Shown here one piece after another: positions 18,731 to 27,148 of a DNA stretch of 64,000 bases; the first letter of the stretch is position 1; each line of letters begins with the position of its first letter. The position numbers and the translations under genes were made by a program. The notes under the pieces were generated by a model. The model was not told the origin of the DNA. It did not search any database and worked only from the letters and a program-made list of their open reading frames with translations. Location of the stretch: NCBI GenBank assembly GCA_937949945.1, contig CALFEQ010000111.1, positions 1 through 64,000 on the forward strand, written 5' to 3'. The DNA comes from an uncultured Myxococcales bacterium (GTDB taxonomy: Bacteria; Myxococcota_A; Polyangia; Polyangiales; Polyangiaceae).

Positions 18731-19475
18731 CGCCGCAGGCGAGGCGGACGATGGACATGAAGTCCATGCACGCCTGATCGATCGTGCCGTAGGACGGGCC
18801 GCAGGAGCCCGAGACGTCGTACTGCCCGCAGCTGTTCGCGTCGGCGAAGGAGGTGTTGTAGCAGCTGGCGAACTCGGCGTCGGTCGTGCAGCTGCTGCAG
18901 ACCGCGATCGAGCACTCGTGCGTCTTGTGGAACGCATCGCCGCAGGCGTCGCTGCCGTTCGGCGCGAGCGCGAAGCACGCGCCCCAGTTCACGAAGCCGT
19001 CGCCGCTGGTCCCGACGTAGACGATGGGCCCCCAGCGCGTGTCGCTCTCGTGCGAGAAGATGCACTGCGCGCAGTCGGGGCTCGCCGAGTAGAGGGCGCC
19101 CTCGATGGCGGGCAGCGTCGCGCCCGGAGACTGGAGGAGCTGCTGGAAGAGCGCGAGGTCAGCCCCGGTGCAGGCGTTCTGCGGCGGCCCCGGCGGGTTC
19201 CACACGGGGGCGGTCTCCGGGACCGGGCTCGGGCACGAAGGAGCCGAGTTGCAGACGTCGTTGGCGACGATCTTCGACGCGGGCACGTTCCGCTCGATCG
19301 TGCCGTCGACGCAGTAGACGTCGAACGTCCCATCGCCGCGCCGGATCATGTGGTCGATGTCCGCGACGGCGGCCTGCTCGCTCGTCTCGGCCTGCTCGAC
19401 GGGGGCGCTGTTGCATGCGATCAGGGCGGCTGCGGCCAGCACGAGGGATGCCGACCGGCGAACGGTGACGCTCAT
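18726..19475 (-). CDS. Cysteine-rich lipoprotein, function unknown
   Basis: A 249-residue lipoprotein. The signal peptide ends at a lipobox (ALIAC, Cys near residue 21). The mature protein has about 16 further Cys, mostly in pairs such as CAQC and CSSC, which suggests a disulphide-stabilised extracytoplasmic domain. There are no catalytic motifs I recognise. Similar small Cys-rich lipoproteins are common in myxobacteria. It is converged on by glpK and followed upstream by a gene-free spacer. Confidence 0.75.
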   Translation of the reverse strand: MSVTVRRSASLVLAAAALIACNSAPVEQAETSEQAAVADIDHMIRRGDGTFDVYCVDGTIERNVPASKIVANDVCNSAPSCPSPVPETAPVWNPPGPPQNACTGADLALFQQLLQSPGATLPAIEGALYSASPDCAQCIFSHESDTRWGPIVYVGTSGDGFVNWGACFALAPNGSDACGDAFHKTHECSIAVCSSCTTDAEFASCYNTSFADANSCGQYDVSGSCGPSYGTIDQACMDFMSIVRLACGG

Positions 19476-19936
19476 AAGGACCTCCTTGAAGGGACGCGGC
19501 GGGCTAGCACGGGATTTTTGAAGTGCAACGGTGAAACGCGATCTCCGCGCGCAGCGCTGCGATTTCGCCCAGATCGCGGCCCTGGCGGTGGGAGCGGGTG
19601 GGCCCCGCCGGCCCTCGAGGGCGTGCCCGAGGCCGGGCGAGGCCGGGGCGGGGGGTACGACGGCACGGCCGGACGAGCTCGACGCGGAACCCGCCGAGGA
19701 GGTCCCGGTTTCGAGGTGCTTCCCCGGAACGCGTGGTCATGCGACGCTTGAGGTTCGGCGGCGTGTGAGCTCGCCGTCCGTGGATTCAGTGTCTTGTCGA
19801 CCTTTGCGATCGCTTCACACCGGACTTGTCTTCTCCTGCATCACACTGATGCGAGCTCGTGGGTCCAGCCCAGCACCACGGCTCGGGTCGAGTGGTCCGA
19901 AACGCCGAGACGCTTGCCTTCGAGAGGGAGAACACG
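19476..19936. other. 461-bp spacer without a supported gene
   Basis: This divergent spacer must hold the promoters of the lipoprotein gene (minus) and of the UPF0158 operon (plus). Open frames crossing it are Arg/Pro/Ala-rich with no family similarity and no ribosome site. I see no repeat array, RNA gene or terminator. GAGGGAG at 19925-19931 is the ribosome site of the next gene. Confidence 0.5.
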
Positions 19937-20728
19937 ATGAGCACTGACCGTCATCCGACGGCCGCCGTACGGGAAGTCCCCATAGATTGGGAGGCGCTGG
20001 AGGATGCCTTCGAGAACAACGCTCCAGAGGTCCACAGCTACCTGCACCTGACGACGGGCGAGGTCCTTCGTGTCGTCGACGGAGTGGCCGACCCGCAGAT
20101 GCACGCACGGATCAGCGCGGATCCGCACTATCTCAGGATCGACCCGGTCTCCTCCCGCGAGCAGTACCGGTGGATGGAACGCTTCATCCCGATGATCGAC
20201 GATGCCGAGCTGCGCGCGAAGCTCACGCACGCGATCGACGGCAAGGGAGCGTTTCGGCGCTTCAAGGACGTGCTCATGTCGTACTCGGCCGAGCGCGAGC
20301 GGTGGTTCGCGTTCCGGAGCGAGAGGCTGCGCACGTTCATGGAGGCCTGGTTGAACGCTCACGCCATCAAGGCCGTGCCGCGGCCGGGCTGGAGCGACGA
20401 GCCTCCTCACTCCCAAGAAGAGGCTGCACCCGAGAGCCTCGCCCCGCTGAGCCAGCACAGCCTCGAGGGCGAGCCCCCGAAGTCCCAGAGCGGACGGCGT
20501 CAGCGCAACGCCGAGACCCTCCGCAACATGCTCAAGGAGCTCGCCGAGGCGCTCGGACCCCGCGAGCTCGATCTGCTCGTGTCGTTCGCCGAGTTCCTCA
20601 AGGCGCGGCGGGCGGCGCGAGGCTTCGCCCACCACCACGAGCACATGATGGCGGAGCGCGAGTCGCGCGCCCGCATGGTCGAGGCGCCTGCGGCGAGCTC
20701 GACGTCGCTCGAGAAGGGGACGAGCTGA
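19937..20728 (+). CDS. UPF0158 family protein
   Basis: A 263-residue cytoplasmic protein. The first 150 residues match UPF0158: IDWEALEDAFE, YLHLTTGEVLRVVDG, YLRIDPVSSREQYRWMERF, KGAFRRFKDVLM, and ERERWFAFRSER leading to a WL motif. The function of the family is unknown. The C-terminal 100 residues are a charged, probably helical extension not usual in the family. The ATG at 19937 has a good GAGGGAG ribosome site. It is the first gene of a four-gene run on the plus strand. Confidence 0.8.
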   Translation: MSTDRHPTAAVREVPIDWEALEDAFENNAPEVHSYLHLTTGEVLRVVDGVADPQMHARISADPHYLRIDPVSSREQYRWMERFIPMIDDAELRAKLTHAIDGKGAFRRFKDVLMSYSAERERWFAFRSERLRTFMEAWLNAHAIKAVPRPGWSDEPPHSQEEAAPESLAPLSQHSLEGEPPKSQSGRRQRNAETLRNMLKELAEALGPRELDLLVSFAEFLKARRAARGFAHHHEHMMAERESRARMVEAPAASSTSLEKGTS

Positions 20729-20742
20729 CCGAGGCGCCGGCC

Positions 20743-21492
20743 GTGCGTCGCGTCCGAGGCTCGTCCTTCGCCCTCGCCGCGCTGGTCCTCGCGCTCGCGG
20801 GGCCGGCGCGCGGGGAGGAGAGCGCCGGCGCGGTCGAGCTCGACCGCGTGGCCGTCCGCTTCGTCGCTCCGGAGACGGGTGGCGCGGCCCGCCCGCGCTT
20901 CTTCACGGAGCGCGAGGTCGCGTTCTTCACGCGCATCGAGGCGCTGCTCGAGCAGACGTCGCTCGAGCCGAACGAGTACCCCGAGCGTCACGTCCGCGCC
21001 GCGGTCGATCGGCTCGTGGCGCGGACGATGCTCGCCAGCCTGATGATCCAGCGCGGCGTCGAGCCTCCGGATCTTCCGAAGCAGGCGCTCGAGGCCAAGG
21101 CGGAGCTCGAAGCTCGGCTCGGGCCGGGCGTGCTCGCCGACGTGATGAAGCAGGAGGGCATCGACCAGGAGGAGCTGCTCGCCTTCCTGCGTGATCAGAT
21201 CCGCGCGACCTACTACGTCGATCGGATGATCTCGCCGATCCTCGCCGTGACCGAGGACGCGCTCTACGAGGCGTACCGCGGCATGGTCCACCCGTACCGC
21301 AAGGACAAGCTGGAGGACGTGCGCCCGCAGCTACGGCGTTGGATCGTGACCGAGCGCCTGCGGGCCGCCGAGATCGAGTTCCTCCAAGGGGCGCGCACGC
21401 GCATCAAGGTCACCACCGTGCGCGATCTGCGCGATCGCGCGAGGGAGCGCGAGCCCGTGCCGGGCGCCGAGCTCGCGAGGCGCGCGCGATGA
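20743..21492 (+). CDS. SurA N-terminal-like periplasmic chaperone (no PPIase domain)
   Basis: A 249-residue protein. The GTG at 20743 gives a signal peptide (FALAALVLALAGPARG). The mature part resembles the substrate-binding region of SurA/PpiC chaperones: AAVDRLVARTMLASLMIQRG, then DQEELLAFLRDQIRATYYVDRMI, then VTEDALYEAYR and a C-terminal LRRWIVTERLRAAEIEFLQ helix. No parvulin domain is inserted. The ribosome-like GAGAAGGGGA at 20711-20720 is too far from GTG but well spaced for an in-frame CTG at 20725, which overlaps the end of the UPF0158 gene, so the start is uncertain. Confidence 0.7.
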   Translation: MRRVRGSSFALAALVLALAGPARGEESAGAVELDRVAVRFVAPETGGAARPRFFTEREVAFFTRIEALLEQTSLEPNEYPERHVRAAVDRLVARTMLASLMIQRGVEPPDLPKQALEAKAELEARLGPGVLADVMKQEGIDQEELLAFLRDQIRATYYVDRMISPILAVTEDALYEAYRGMVHPYRKDKLEDVRPQLRRWIVTERLRAAEIEFLQGARTRIKVTTVRDLRDRAREREPVPGAELARRAR

Positions 21493-21540
21493 GCGCCCTT
21501 CACGGCGTCGCGCGGAGCCGGAGACGTCGATGGTGAGCAG

Positions 21541-22578
21541 GTGACGATGGGCTCCACGCGTTGGGTCGTCGCGCTCGTCGCCCTCGCGGTCGTGGCGACC
21601 TTCTTGCCCGCGCGCGCGGGCGCAGGGAAGCGGCGCACGAGCGAGCCGCGCGCGCGCATCGGCCTCGTCTTCGACATCGGCGGTCGCGGCGACAAGAGCT
21701 TCAACGACGCCGCCTACCTCGGCGTCTCGCGCGCGGAGCGTGAGCTCGACGTCGAGGTCAGCTATCTCGAGCCTGCGAGCACCGAAGATCGCGAGGCGGC
21801 GCTGCGACTGTTCGCGGCGCGCGGCTTCGACCTCGTCATCGGCGTGGGCTTCATCTTCTCGAACGACATCGACGAGGTCGCCCGCGCGTATCCGAACGTC
21901 AAGTTCGCGTGCGTCGACTACGCCCCGGGGCCGCGCGGGATCCCGGAGAACGTGGCGGCGCTCGCCTTCCGAGAGGAGGAGGGCTCCTTCCTCGTCGGCG
22001 CCGTCGCGGGCTTCTTGTCGAAGACGGGGCACGTGGGGTTCGTCGGCGGCATGACCGGTCCGCTCATCCGCAAGTTCGAGGCTGGCTATGCGGCGGGCGT
22101 CCAGGCCGCGTGCGCGCAGGAGGGGAGGCGCTGCGTCGTCCACGCCGCGTACGCCGGCACCACTCCGGATGCGTTCCGTGATCCGGCCAAAGGCAAGGCG
22201 CTCGCGAACGCTCAGATCGCGGCCGGCAGCGACGTCATCTATCACGCCTCCGGCGCCACCGGTCACGGCGTCTTCGAGGCCGCCGCCGCGGCGCGCATCC
22301 TCGCGATCGGCGTCGACGCCGATCAGTACGACGAGATGCCGGGTACCGTCGTCACCAGCATGATCAAGCGAGGCGACGTGGCCGTCTTCGACATCGTCCG
22401 CGACACCGTGCTTGGAAAGTTCCAAGGAGGCATGCGCGTCTTCGGGCTCGCCGAGGACGGCGTCGACTGGGTCCACGAGGGGCCTCACGCGGCCGGGATC
22501 CCCGACGACGTGAAGCGCAAGGTCGAGGCCTTGCGCGCCGAGGTCGTCGCCGGACGAATCACCGTCCCGAGCCGTTGA
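21541..22578 (+). CDS. BMP family (PnrA/Med-like) ABC transporter substrate-binding protein
   Basis: A 345-residue periplasmic binding protein with a signal peptide (ALVALAVVATFLPARAGA). The BMP family signature GDKSFNDAAYLG sits near residue 50. Other motifs are IGVGFIFSNDI, VGFVGGMTGPLIRKFEAGY, and GVDADQYDEMPGTVVTSM with the ligand acidic residue. Relatives bind nucleosides or act as Med-type regulators. No permease or ATPase gene follows, so transport by this cluster alone is not supported. An ATG two codons into the frame is an alternative start. Confidence 0.88.
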   Translation: MTMGSTRWVVALVALAVVATFLPARAGAGKRRTSEPRARIGLVFDIGGRGDKSFNDAAYLGVSRAERELDVEVSYLEPASTEDREAALRLFAARGFDLVIGVGFIFSNDIDEVARAYPNVKFACVDYAPGPRGIPENVAALAFREEEGSFLVGAVAGFLSKTGHVGFVGGMTGPLIRKFEAGYAAGVQAACAQEGRRCVVHAAYAGTTPDAFRDPAKGKALANAQIAAGSDVIYHASGATGHGVFEAAAAARILAIGVDADQYDEMPGTVVTSMIKRGDVAVFDIVRDTVLGKFQGGMRVFGLAEDGVDWVHEGPHAAGIPDDVKRKVEALRAEVVAGRITVPSR

Positions 22579-22717
22579 AGACGGGCGACGACGATCGTAT
22601 GTGACCCGCGCGAGCTCATGCGTGCGCGCTGTCGAGCGGTCCACGGTCGTCCACGGGTCGTCGCCGATGGCGTGCACGCGAGGTCGTAGCTGTTAGGCTG
22701 TGCCGCACGACGTCGCG

Positions 22718-23368
22718 ATGGGGCTCATCTCGAAGCTGTTCAAGAGCCGAACTCCGACCGCCCAGGGCGGCGAGCCCGTGCCGGCGGACGTTCCGCGCGC
22801 CGACGACGCATCGGCGCCCGGAGCGCCGGTCCCGACGCCCGTCGTGATGCCGGCCTACGTGCCCCCGGAGGCGCGCCCCACGCCCGTCGACGTCTTCGAG
22901 CGGCCGACCGTGCGCGCGCTCGATGCGCTCGAGGACGGCGAGCGCCCCACGATGGTGATGCCGGAGGAGACGGTGGAGGCGCTGGCGCGTGCGACGGCGA
23001 ACGGCGCGCGCGACGGCGATCGCGTGGAGGTGGAGAGCAGCGCGGCGGCGCGTGTCGGCGAAGAGCGCGCCGAGCTCGCCGAGCTCGTCGGTCGGCTCCG
23101 TCGCCACAACGAGGAGCTCGAGCAGGCGGCAGCGGGTTGGACGGAGGACGCGATCCAGCGGAAGAAGGACGTCCTCCGCGCGCGCGGCGAGACGATGCTC
23201 GCGATCGAGGTCCAGCTCGCGCGCTTCGGCGAGCTCACGCTCGTGCGCGAGCTCGAGCGCTTGCCCTATGCCCGCAAGGTGACGGAGCTCGAGCGGTTCC
23301 TGGTGGGTGCCGCTCGCGTGCGTGCGGGCGCGCCCGCGTCGGCGCCGTCGAGCGGCGCACGCGGGTGA
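22718..23368 (+). CDS. Hypothetical coiled-coil protein
   Basis: A 216-residue protein with no signal peptide and no recognised domain. The first 110 residues are Pro/Ala-rich and likely disordered. Residues about 110-190 are strongly helical and heptad-like (ERAELAELVGRLRRHNEEL, then MLAIEVQLARFGELTLVREL). The start is the ATG at 22718. A GTG 18 bases upstream is possible. It ends the UPF0158 run and converges on the PfkB gene with a 9-bp gap. Confidence 0.6.
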   Translation: MGLISKLFKSRTPTAQGGEPVPADVPRADDASAPGAPVPTPVVMPAYVPPEARPTPVDVFERPTVRALDALEDGERPTMVMPEETVEALARATANGARDGDRVEVESSAAARVGEERAELAELVGRLRRHNEELEQAAAGWTEDAIQRKKDVLRARGETMLAIEVQLARFGELTLVRELERLPYARKVTELERFLVGAARVRAGAPASAPSSGARG

Positions 23369-23377
23369 GCGGTGCGG

Positions 23378-24301
23378 TCAGCCGTCGAGGGGCGTGGCGA
23401 CGGCGAGGAAGTCGCGTAGCTCCTCTTCGTTCGGCATGGCGGTGCGCGCGCCCAGGGCGCGGCAGCTCAGGGACGCGACGGCGTTGGCGGTGCGCAGGGT
23501 CTCTTCGAGCGGAAGCCCGCGTGCGAGGCCGTAGACGAAGCCGGCGCGGAACGCGTCGCCGGCCCCGGTGGTGTCCTCGGTCCGTGGTGGGCGGAGCGCG
23601 GGAGAGGCGAGGAGCTCGCCGCCGGAGCAGGCGAGGGCGCCTCGATCGCCCAGCGTCACGACCGCGCAGCACCCCCAGCGCTCCGCGAGCGTCCGCACCG
23701 CGCTCCGCGGATCGCACGCACCCGCGAGGATCGGGGCGAGCTCTTCGGCGACGATGAGGTAGTCGAGCAGCGGCAGGAGCACCTCGATCCCCGGATACGC
23801 CGCGTCGAGATCGCTCGTCACGACGACCCCGTTCGCTTTCGCGATCTCTGCCGCGCGGATCGCCGCCTCGGTGTCGAAGCCGTCGACGTGCAGGATCCGT
23901 GCATCGGCGATCACGTCGGCGTCGACGGCATCGGGAGGCAGCCGTAGCCGCTCGTCGTGCTCCCAGAAGACGGTGCGCTCGCCGCTCGTCCGTTCGACGA
24001 CGACGAGGCCCGACTGGGTGCGCGCGCCGGGCACCACACGGACGTGCTGCGTGTCGACGTCCTCGGCGCGGAGCGACTCGACGAGGAGCGCGCCCGCCGG
24101 ATCGTCGCCCACCGCGCCGACGTAGCGCGCCCGCAGACCGAGCCGGCGCGCGCCGACCATGGCCGAGGAGACCTGACCGCCGGGGAGCGTGTGCTCCGCG
24201 AGGATGCGCTCCTTGCCTCCGCGCCCCGGATAACGGTCGACGACCACGAGACGATCGACGGCGTTCAAGCCGAGGCCGACGACATCGAACGAGCGAGGCA
24301 T
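23378..24301 (-). CDS. PfkB-family sugar/nucleoside kinase
   Basis: A 307-residue ribokinase-fold enzyme. PfkB signature 1 is near TLPGGQVSSAMVGARRLG, and signature 2 is DTTGAGDAFRAGFVYG with the catalytic Asp near residue 252. The N-terminal VVGLGLNAVDRLVVVDRYP and the WGCCAVVTLGDRGALA strand fit. Length and motifs are complete. The substrate (sugar, fructose phosphate or nucleoside) cannot be told from sequence. It is divergent from the ThDP enzyme gene. Confidence 0.9.
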   Translation of the reverse strand: MPRSFDVVGLGLNAVDRLVVVDRYPGRGGKERILAEHTLPGGQVSSAMVGARRLGLRARYVGAVGDDPAGALLVESLRAEDVDTQHVRVVPGARTQSGLVVVERTSGERTVFWEHDERLRLPPDAVDADVIADARILHVDGFDTEAAIRAAEIAKANGVVVTSDLDAAYPGIEVLLPLLDYLIVAEELAPILAGACDPRSAVRTLAERWGCCAVVTLGDRGALACSGGELLASPALRPPRTEDTTGAGDAFRAGFVYGLARGLPLEETLRTANAVASLSCRALGARTAMPNEEELRDFLAVATPLDG

Positions 24302-24417
24302 GTCGCCGAGCGTATCGCGCTCGTGCGGAATCGCGAGGAGCGCGTCGCGATCGCACCTCGGAGCGGAGCGAGCTTCCGCGGCGGCGGAGCCTCGTCTACC
24401 GTAACAGGCCCCCGTAA

Positions 24418-24431
24418 CGAGAGGAGTCTCG
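24418..24431 (+). promoter_or_regulatory. Ribosome-site hairpin before the ThDP enzyme
   Basis: CGAGA-GGAG-TCTCG is a perfect 5-bp stem whose 4-nt loop is exactly the GGAG ribosome-binding core, 8 nt before the ATG at 24435. A second possible core (GAGG) lies directly before the ATG. Such a hairpin could tune initiation, but it may also be chance. Confidence 0.35.
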
Positions 24432-24434
24432 AGG

Positions 24435-26075
24435 ATGGCGTTCGTTCATGGCGGTCGGCTCGTCGCCCAGGCGCTCAAGCGCCACGGCACGACGCATCTG
24501 TTCACGCTCTGCGGAGGTCACATCCAGGCGATCTACGACGGCTGCATCGACGAAGGGATCCGCGTCGTCGACGTGCGGCACGAGCAGACCGCTGGGCACG
24601 CCGCCGACGGCTATGCGCGCGTCACCGGGCGGCCGGGCGTGTGCGCGGTCACGGCGGGCCCGGGCGTGACGGACGTCGTGACGGCGATCGCGAATGCGCA
24701 GCGCGCTCAGGTGCCGCTCGTCTGCATCGGCGGCGCCGGCCCGAAGGCGCTCTGCGACATGGGCTCGCTGCAGGACATGGATCACGTCGCGCTGATGCGG
24801 CCGATCACGAAGTGGAGCGTCCAGGTTCCCGAGACGCGGCGCATCGTCGAGTACATCGATGCGGCCTTCCGCGTCGCGCAGTCGAACGTGCCGGGGCCGG
24901 TCTTCCTCGAGATGCCGCTCGACTTGCTCATGAACATGCACGACGACGCCGACCTGCCGGCGACGCGCCCGCTCGAGGAGCCGCCGCGGCCCGCGCCCGA
25001 TCCGCGCGCCATCGTGAAGGCGGCGGAGCTCCTCCGCTCGGCGAAGCGGCCGTGCTTCCTCGTCGGCTCGCAGGTGCGGTGGTCGCCGGCGCGCGAGAGG
25101 GTCGCGGCCACGCTCGAGCGGCTCGGGGCGCCGGTGTTCCTCAACGGCATGGCGCGCGGGACGCTGCCGCACGCGCATCCGCTGCTGTTCAGCCGTTCGC
25201 GTCGCTTCGCGCTCGCGCAGGCGGACGTCGTCTTCGTGCTCGGCACGCCGTTCGACTTCCGCGTCGACTACGGCCGCTCGCCCACGTGGAACGCGGACGC
25301 GAAGATCGTGCAGGTCGATCTCGACGGCGCGGAGCTCGGGCGCAACCGACGCGTCGACGTGGCGGTGCACAGTGACTCCGGTGTCTTCCTCGAGCAGCTC
25401 GCCCGCGAGCTGTCGGACACGAAGCTCGCCTTCGACGACTGGGTGGGCGCCGTGCGCGCGGACGAGGACAAGCGGCGCGCGAAGATGCAGGCGGAGATCG
25501 AGTCGAACGACTCGCCGCCGAACCCGCTCCGCGTCTGCGCGGAGATCGGCAAGCGTCTCCGTCCGAACGACATCGTCATCGGCGACGGCGGCGACTTCGT
25601 CGCGACGGCCGCCTACGTGCTGAAGCTCCAGCATCCACAGCTCTGGATGGATCCGGGGCCGCTCGGCACGCTCGGCGTGGGCCCCGGCTACGCCATGGCG
25701 GCGAAGCTCGCGCGCCCCGACGCGAACGTCGTCATCGTCTACGGGGACGGGAGCTTCGGCCTCCACGGCATCGAGTTCGAGGCGATGGCTCGCCAGAACA
25801 TCCCCGTCGTCGCCGTCATCGGCAACGACGCGGGCTGGACGCAAATCCGCCGCGGGCAGATCGAGATGTACGGCGCCGAGCGCGCAGTCGCGACCGGCCT
25901 CGACTACACGCGCTACGAGAAGATCGTCGAGGCGTGCGGAGGGCGCGGGTTCTGGGTCGAGAAGATCGAGGAGCTCGGCCCGGCGCTCGACGAGGCGTTC
26001 GCGAGCAAGGTGCCGGCGTGCGTCAACGTCAAGATCGCGAAGAGCGACTTCCGAAAGGGCGCGATCAGCGTTTGA
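24435..26075 (+). CDS. ThDP-dependent enzyme of the acetolactate synthase/oxalyl-CoA decarboxylase family
   Basis: A 546-residue enzyme with the three-domain layout of the family. The Pyr domain has VRHEQTAGHAADGYARVTG with the cofactor-activating Glu. The middle domain is around residues 190-330. The PP domain carries the ThDP motif GDGSFGLHGIEFEAMARQN. Length and motifs are complete. There is no regulatory-subunit gene and no ilv gene nearby, so biosynthetic acetolactate synthase is doubtful. A 2-hydroxyacyl-CoA lyase-like or other decarboligase role is as likely. It is divergent from the PfkB gene and followed by terB. Confidence 0.88.
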   Translation: MAFVHGGRLVAQALKRHGTTHLFTLCGGHIQAIYDGCIDEGIRVVDVRHEQTAGHAADGYARVTGRPGVCAVTAGPGVTDVVTAIANAQRAQVPLVCIGGAGPKALCDMGSLQDMDHVALMRPITKWSVQVPETRRIVEYIDAAFRVAQSNVPGPVFLEMPLDLLMNMHDDADLPATRPLEEPPRPAPDPRAIVKAAELLRSAKRPCFLVGSQVRWSPARERVAATLERLGAPVFLNGMARGTLPHAHPLLFSRSRRFALAQADVVFVLGTPFDFRVDYGRSPTWNADAKIVQVDLDGAELGRNRRVDVAVHSDSGVFLEQLARELSDTKLAFDDWVGAVRADEDKRRAKMQAEIESNDSPPNPLRVCAEIGKRLRPNDIVIGDGGDFVATAAYVLKLQHPQLWMDPGPLGTLGVGPGYAMAAKLARPDANVVIVYGDGSFGLHGIEFEAMARQNIPVVAVIGNDAGWTQIRRGQIEMYGAERAVATGLDYTRYEKIVEACGGRGFWVEKIEELGPALDEAFASKVPACVNVKIAKSDFRKGAISV

Positions 26076-26185
26076 CGTGAACGAGCCGACGAGTGACGAC
26101 GTCTCGACTCTCTCGTCCTCGCTGTTCCCCTTCTGCTCTTCCTGTGAACATTCCGAACGAGGCGCTGACGAAAGAGGTGAGGTAG

Positions 26186-26626
26186 ATGACGATCAAAGCG
26201 TTCCTTCCCGTGGGGCCGATCGCGGATCGGGAGCAGGCCGACACGCTCCTCGAGCTCGCCTTTCTCGTCACCGCGGCCGACGGACGGCTCGCCGCCGAGG
26301 AGGCGGCCGCGTTCCGTGAGCTCATGGGCCGCGTCCGCGGACAGGACGTGGCGGACGCGGACGTCGCCGCGCTCTACGAGCGATTCACGGCCGCGCTGCA
26401 GGGAACCACGTGCAACGATCGCGTCCGCGTCGTCGCGCCGAAGCTCGCCGACGAGCTGCGGGAGACGGCGTTCCGCGTCGCGCTGGCGCTCGCGCTCATC
26501 GACCGTGACGCGAGCCCTCACGAGGACGAGCTCATCGATGTGCTCTTCGAGTCGTTGAAGCTCGATCGGGATCGCGCCGAGGCCATCGCGAAGGACGTGC
26601 GCACCGCGATGAGCCCGCCGGCGTGA
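26186..26626 (+). CDS. TerB-like domain protein
   Basis: A 146-residue all-helical acidic protein. Two TerB-type motifs are visible: LLELAFLVTAADGRLAAEE with the conserved Asp-Gly turn, and VALALALIDRDASPHEDEL with a second acidic turn. The length is standard. TerB domains occur in tellurite-resistance and membrane-stress systems, but no other ter gene is nearby. A strong GAGGTGAGGT ribosome site precedes the ATG. Confidence 0.8.
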   Translation: MTIKAFLPVGPIADREQADTLLELAFLVTAADGRLAAEEAAAFRELMGRVRGQDVADADVAALYERFTAALQGTTCNDRVRVVAPKLADELRETAFRVALALALIDRDASPHEDELIDVLFESLKLDRDRAEAIAKDVRTAMSPPA

Positions 26627-26657
26627 CGTCTCGCGGCTGGGGTCCCCGTAGAGTCCG

Positions 26658-26905
26658 TCACGAGCTGTCCAGTCGCGCCGCGAGGCGCGCAGCGACGGTC
26701 GCGCGATCGACGGCGGCGAGGATCTCGCGCGCGTGATCCAGAAAGGCCTTGCCCGCGGGCAGGAGCTCCATTCCACGCGGCGTCCGCGCGAAGAGCGGTG
26801 CGCCGATCTCGTCCTCCAGGGCACGGATCCGTCGGCTCACGGGCGGCTGCGCCACGCGGAGGCGTCGCGCTCCACGACCGACGTTTCCTTCCTCGGCGGC
26901 CGAGG
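26658..26905 (-). pseudogene. LysR-type regulator remnant (HTH part only)
   Basis: About 82 codons matching only the winged-helix part of LysR regulators: AAEEGNVGRGARRLRVAQ, PPVSRRIRALEDEIGAPLF, then the GMELLPAGKAFLDHAREIL linker helix and a stop. A full LysR protein has about 300 residues, so the whole effector domain is gone. Homology also runs upstream of the only possible start (GTG at 26855) and stops near 26905 without reaching the family N-terminus. Both ends are therefore truncated. The left end is a methionine aminopeptidase fragment on the other strand. Confidence 0.75.
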
Positions 26906-27148
26906 CTCGAGGCCGGGATGGCGATCATCGAGCCGATGATCAACCTCGGCCGTCCGGAGGTGCGCTTCCTCGACGACGGCTGGACGGTCGTGACGGCGGA
27001 CGGGAGCCTCTCCGCTCGGTTCGAGCACACCGTGGTGGTCACGCGAGACGGCTGCGAGATCATGACGCTCCTGCCCGAGACGGATCAGGAGAGCCAGGCG
27101 ATGGTGACGCCGTCGCCGCCCTCGCCGGGGTTGCCGGCGCGGAAGTAG
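26903..27148 (+). pseudogene. C-terminal fragment of type I methionine aminopeptidase
   Basis: About 60 codons match only the end of MAP: PRLEAGM, IIEPMINLGRPEV, DDGWTVVTADGSLSARFEHT, then VVVTRDGCEIMTL. The last two metal-binding glutamates (in IEPM and FEHT) are kept, but the first 190 or so residues with the other ligands are missing, so it cannot be an enzyme. The frame then runs past the expected end and overlaps the 3' end of mutS2 by 64 nt. An ATG at 26918 exists but is an internal methionine of the family. Confidence 0.8.

Noticed and set aside
26186..26626. Tellurite-resistance operon
   Set aside because: Only a TerB-like protein is present. No TerC, TerD, TerZ or TerA gene lies near it.
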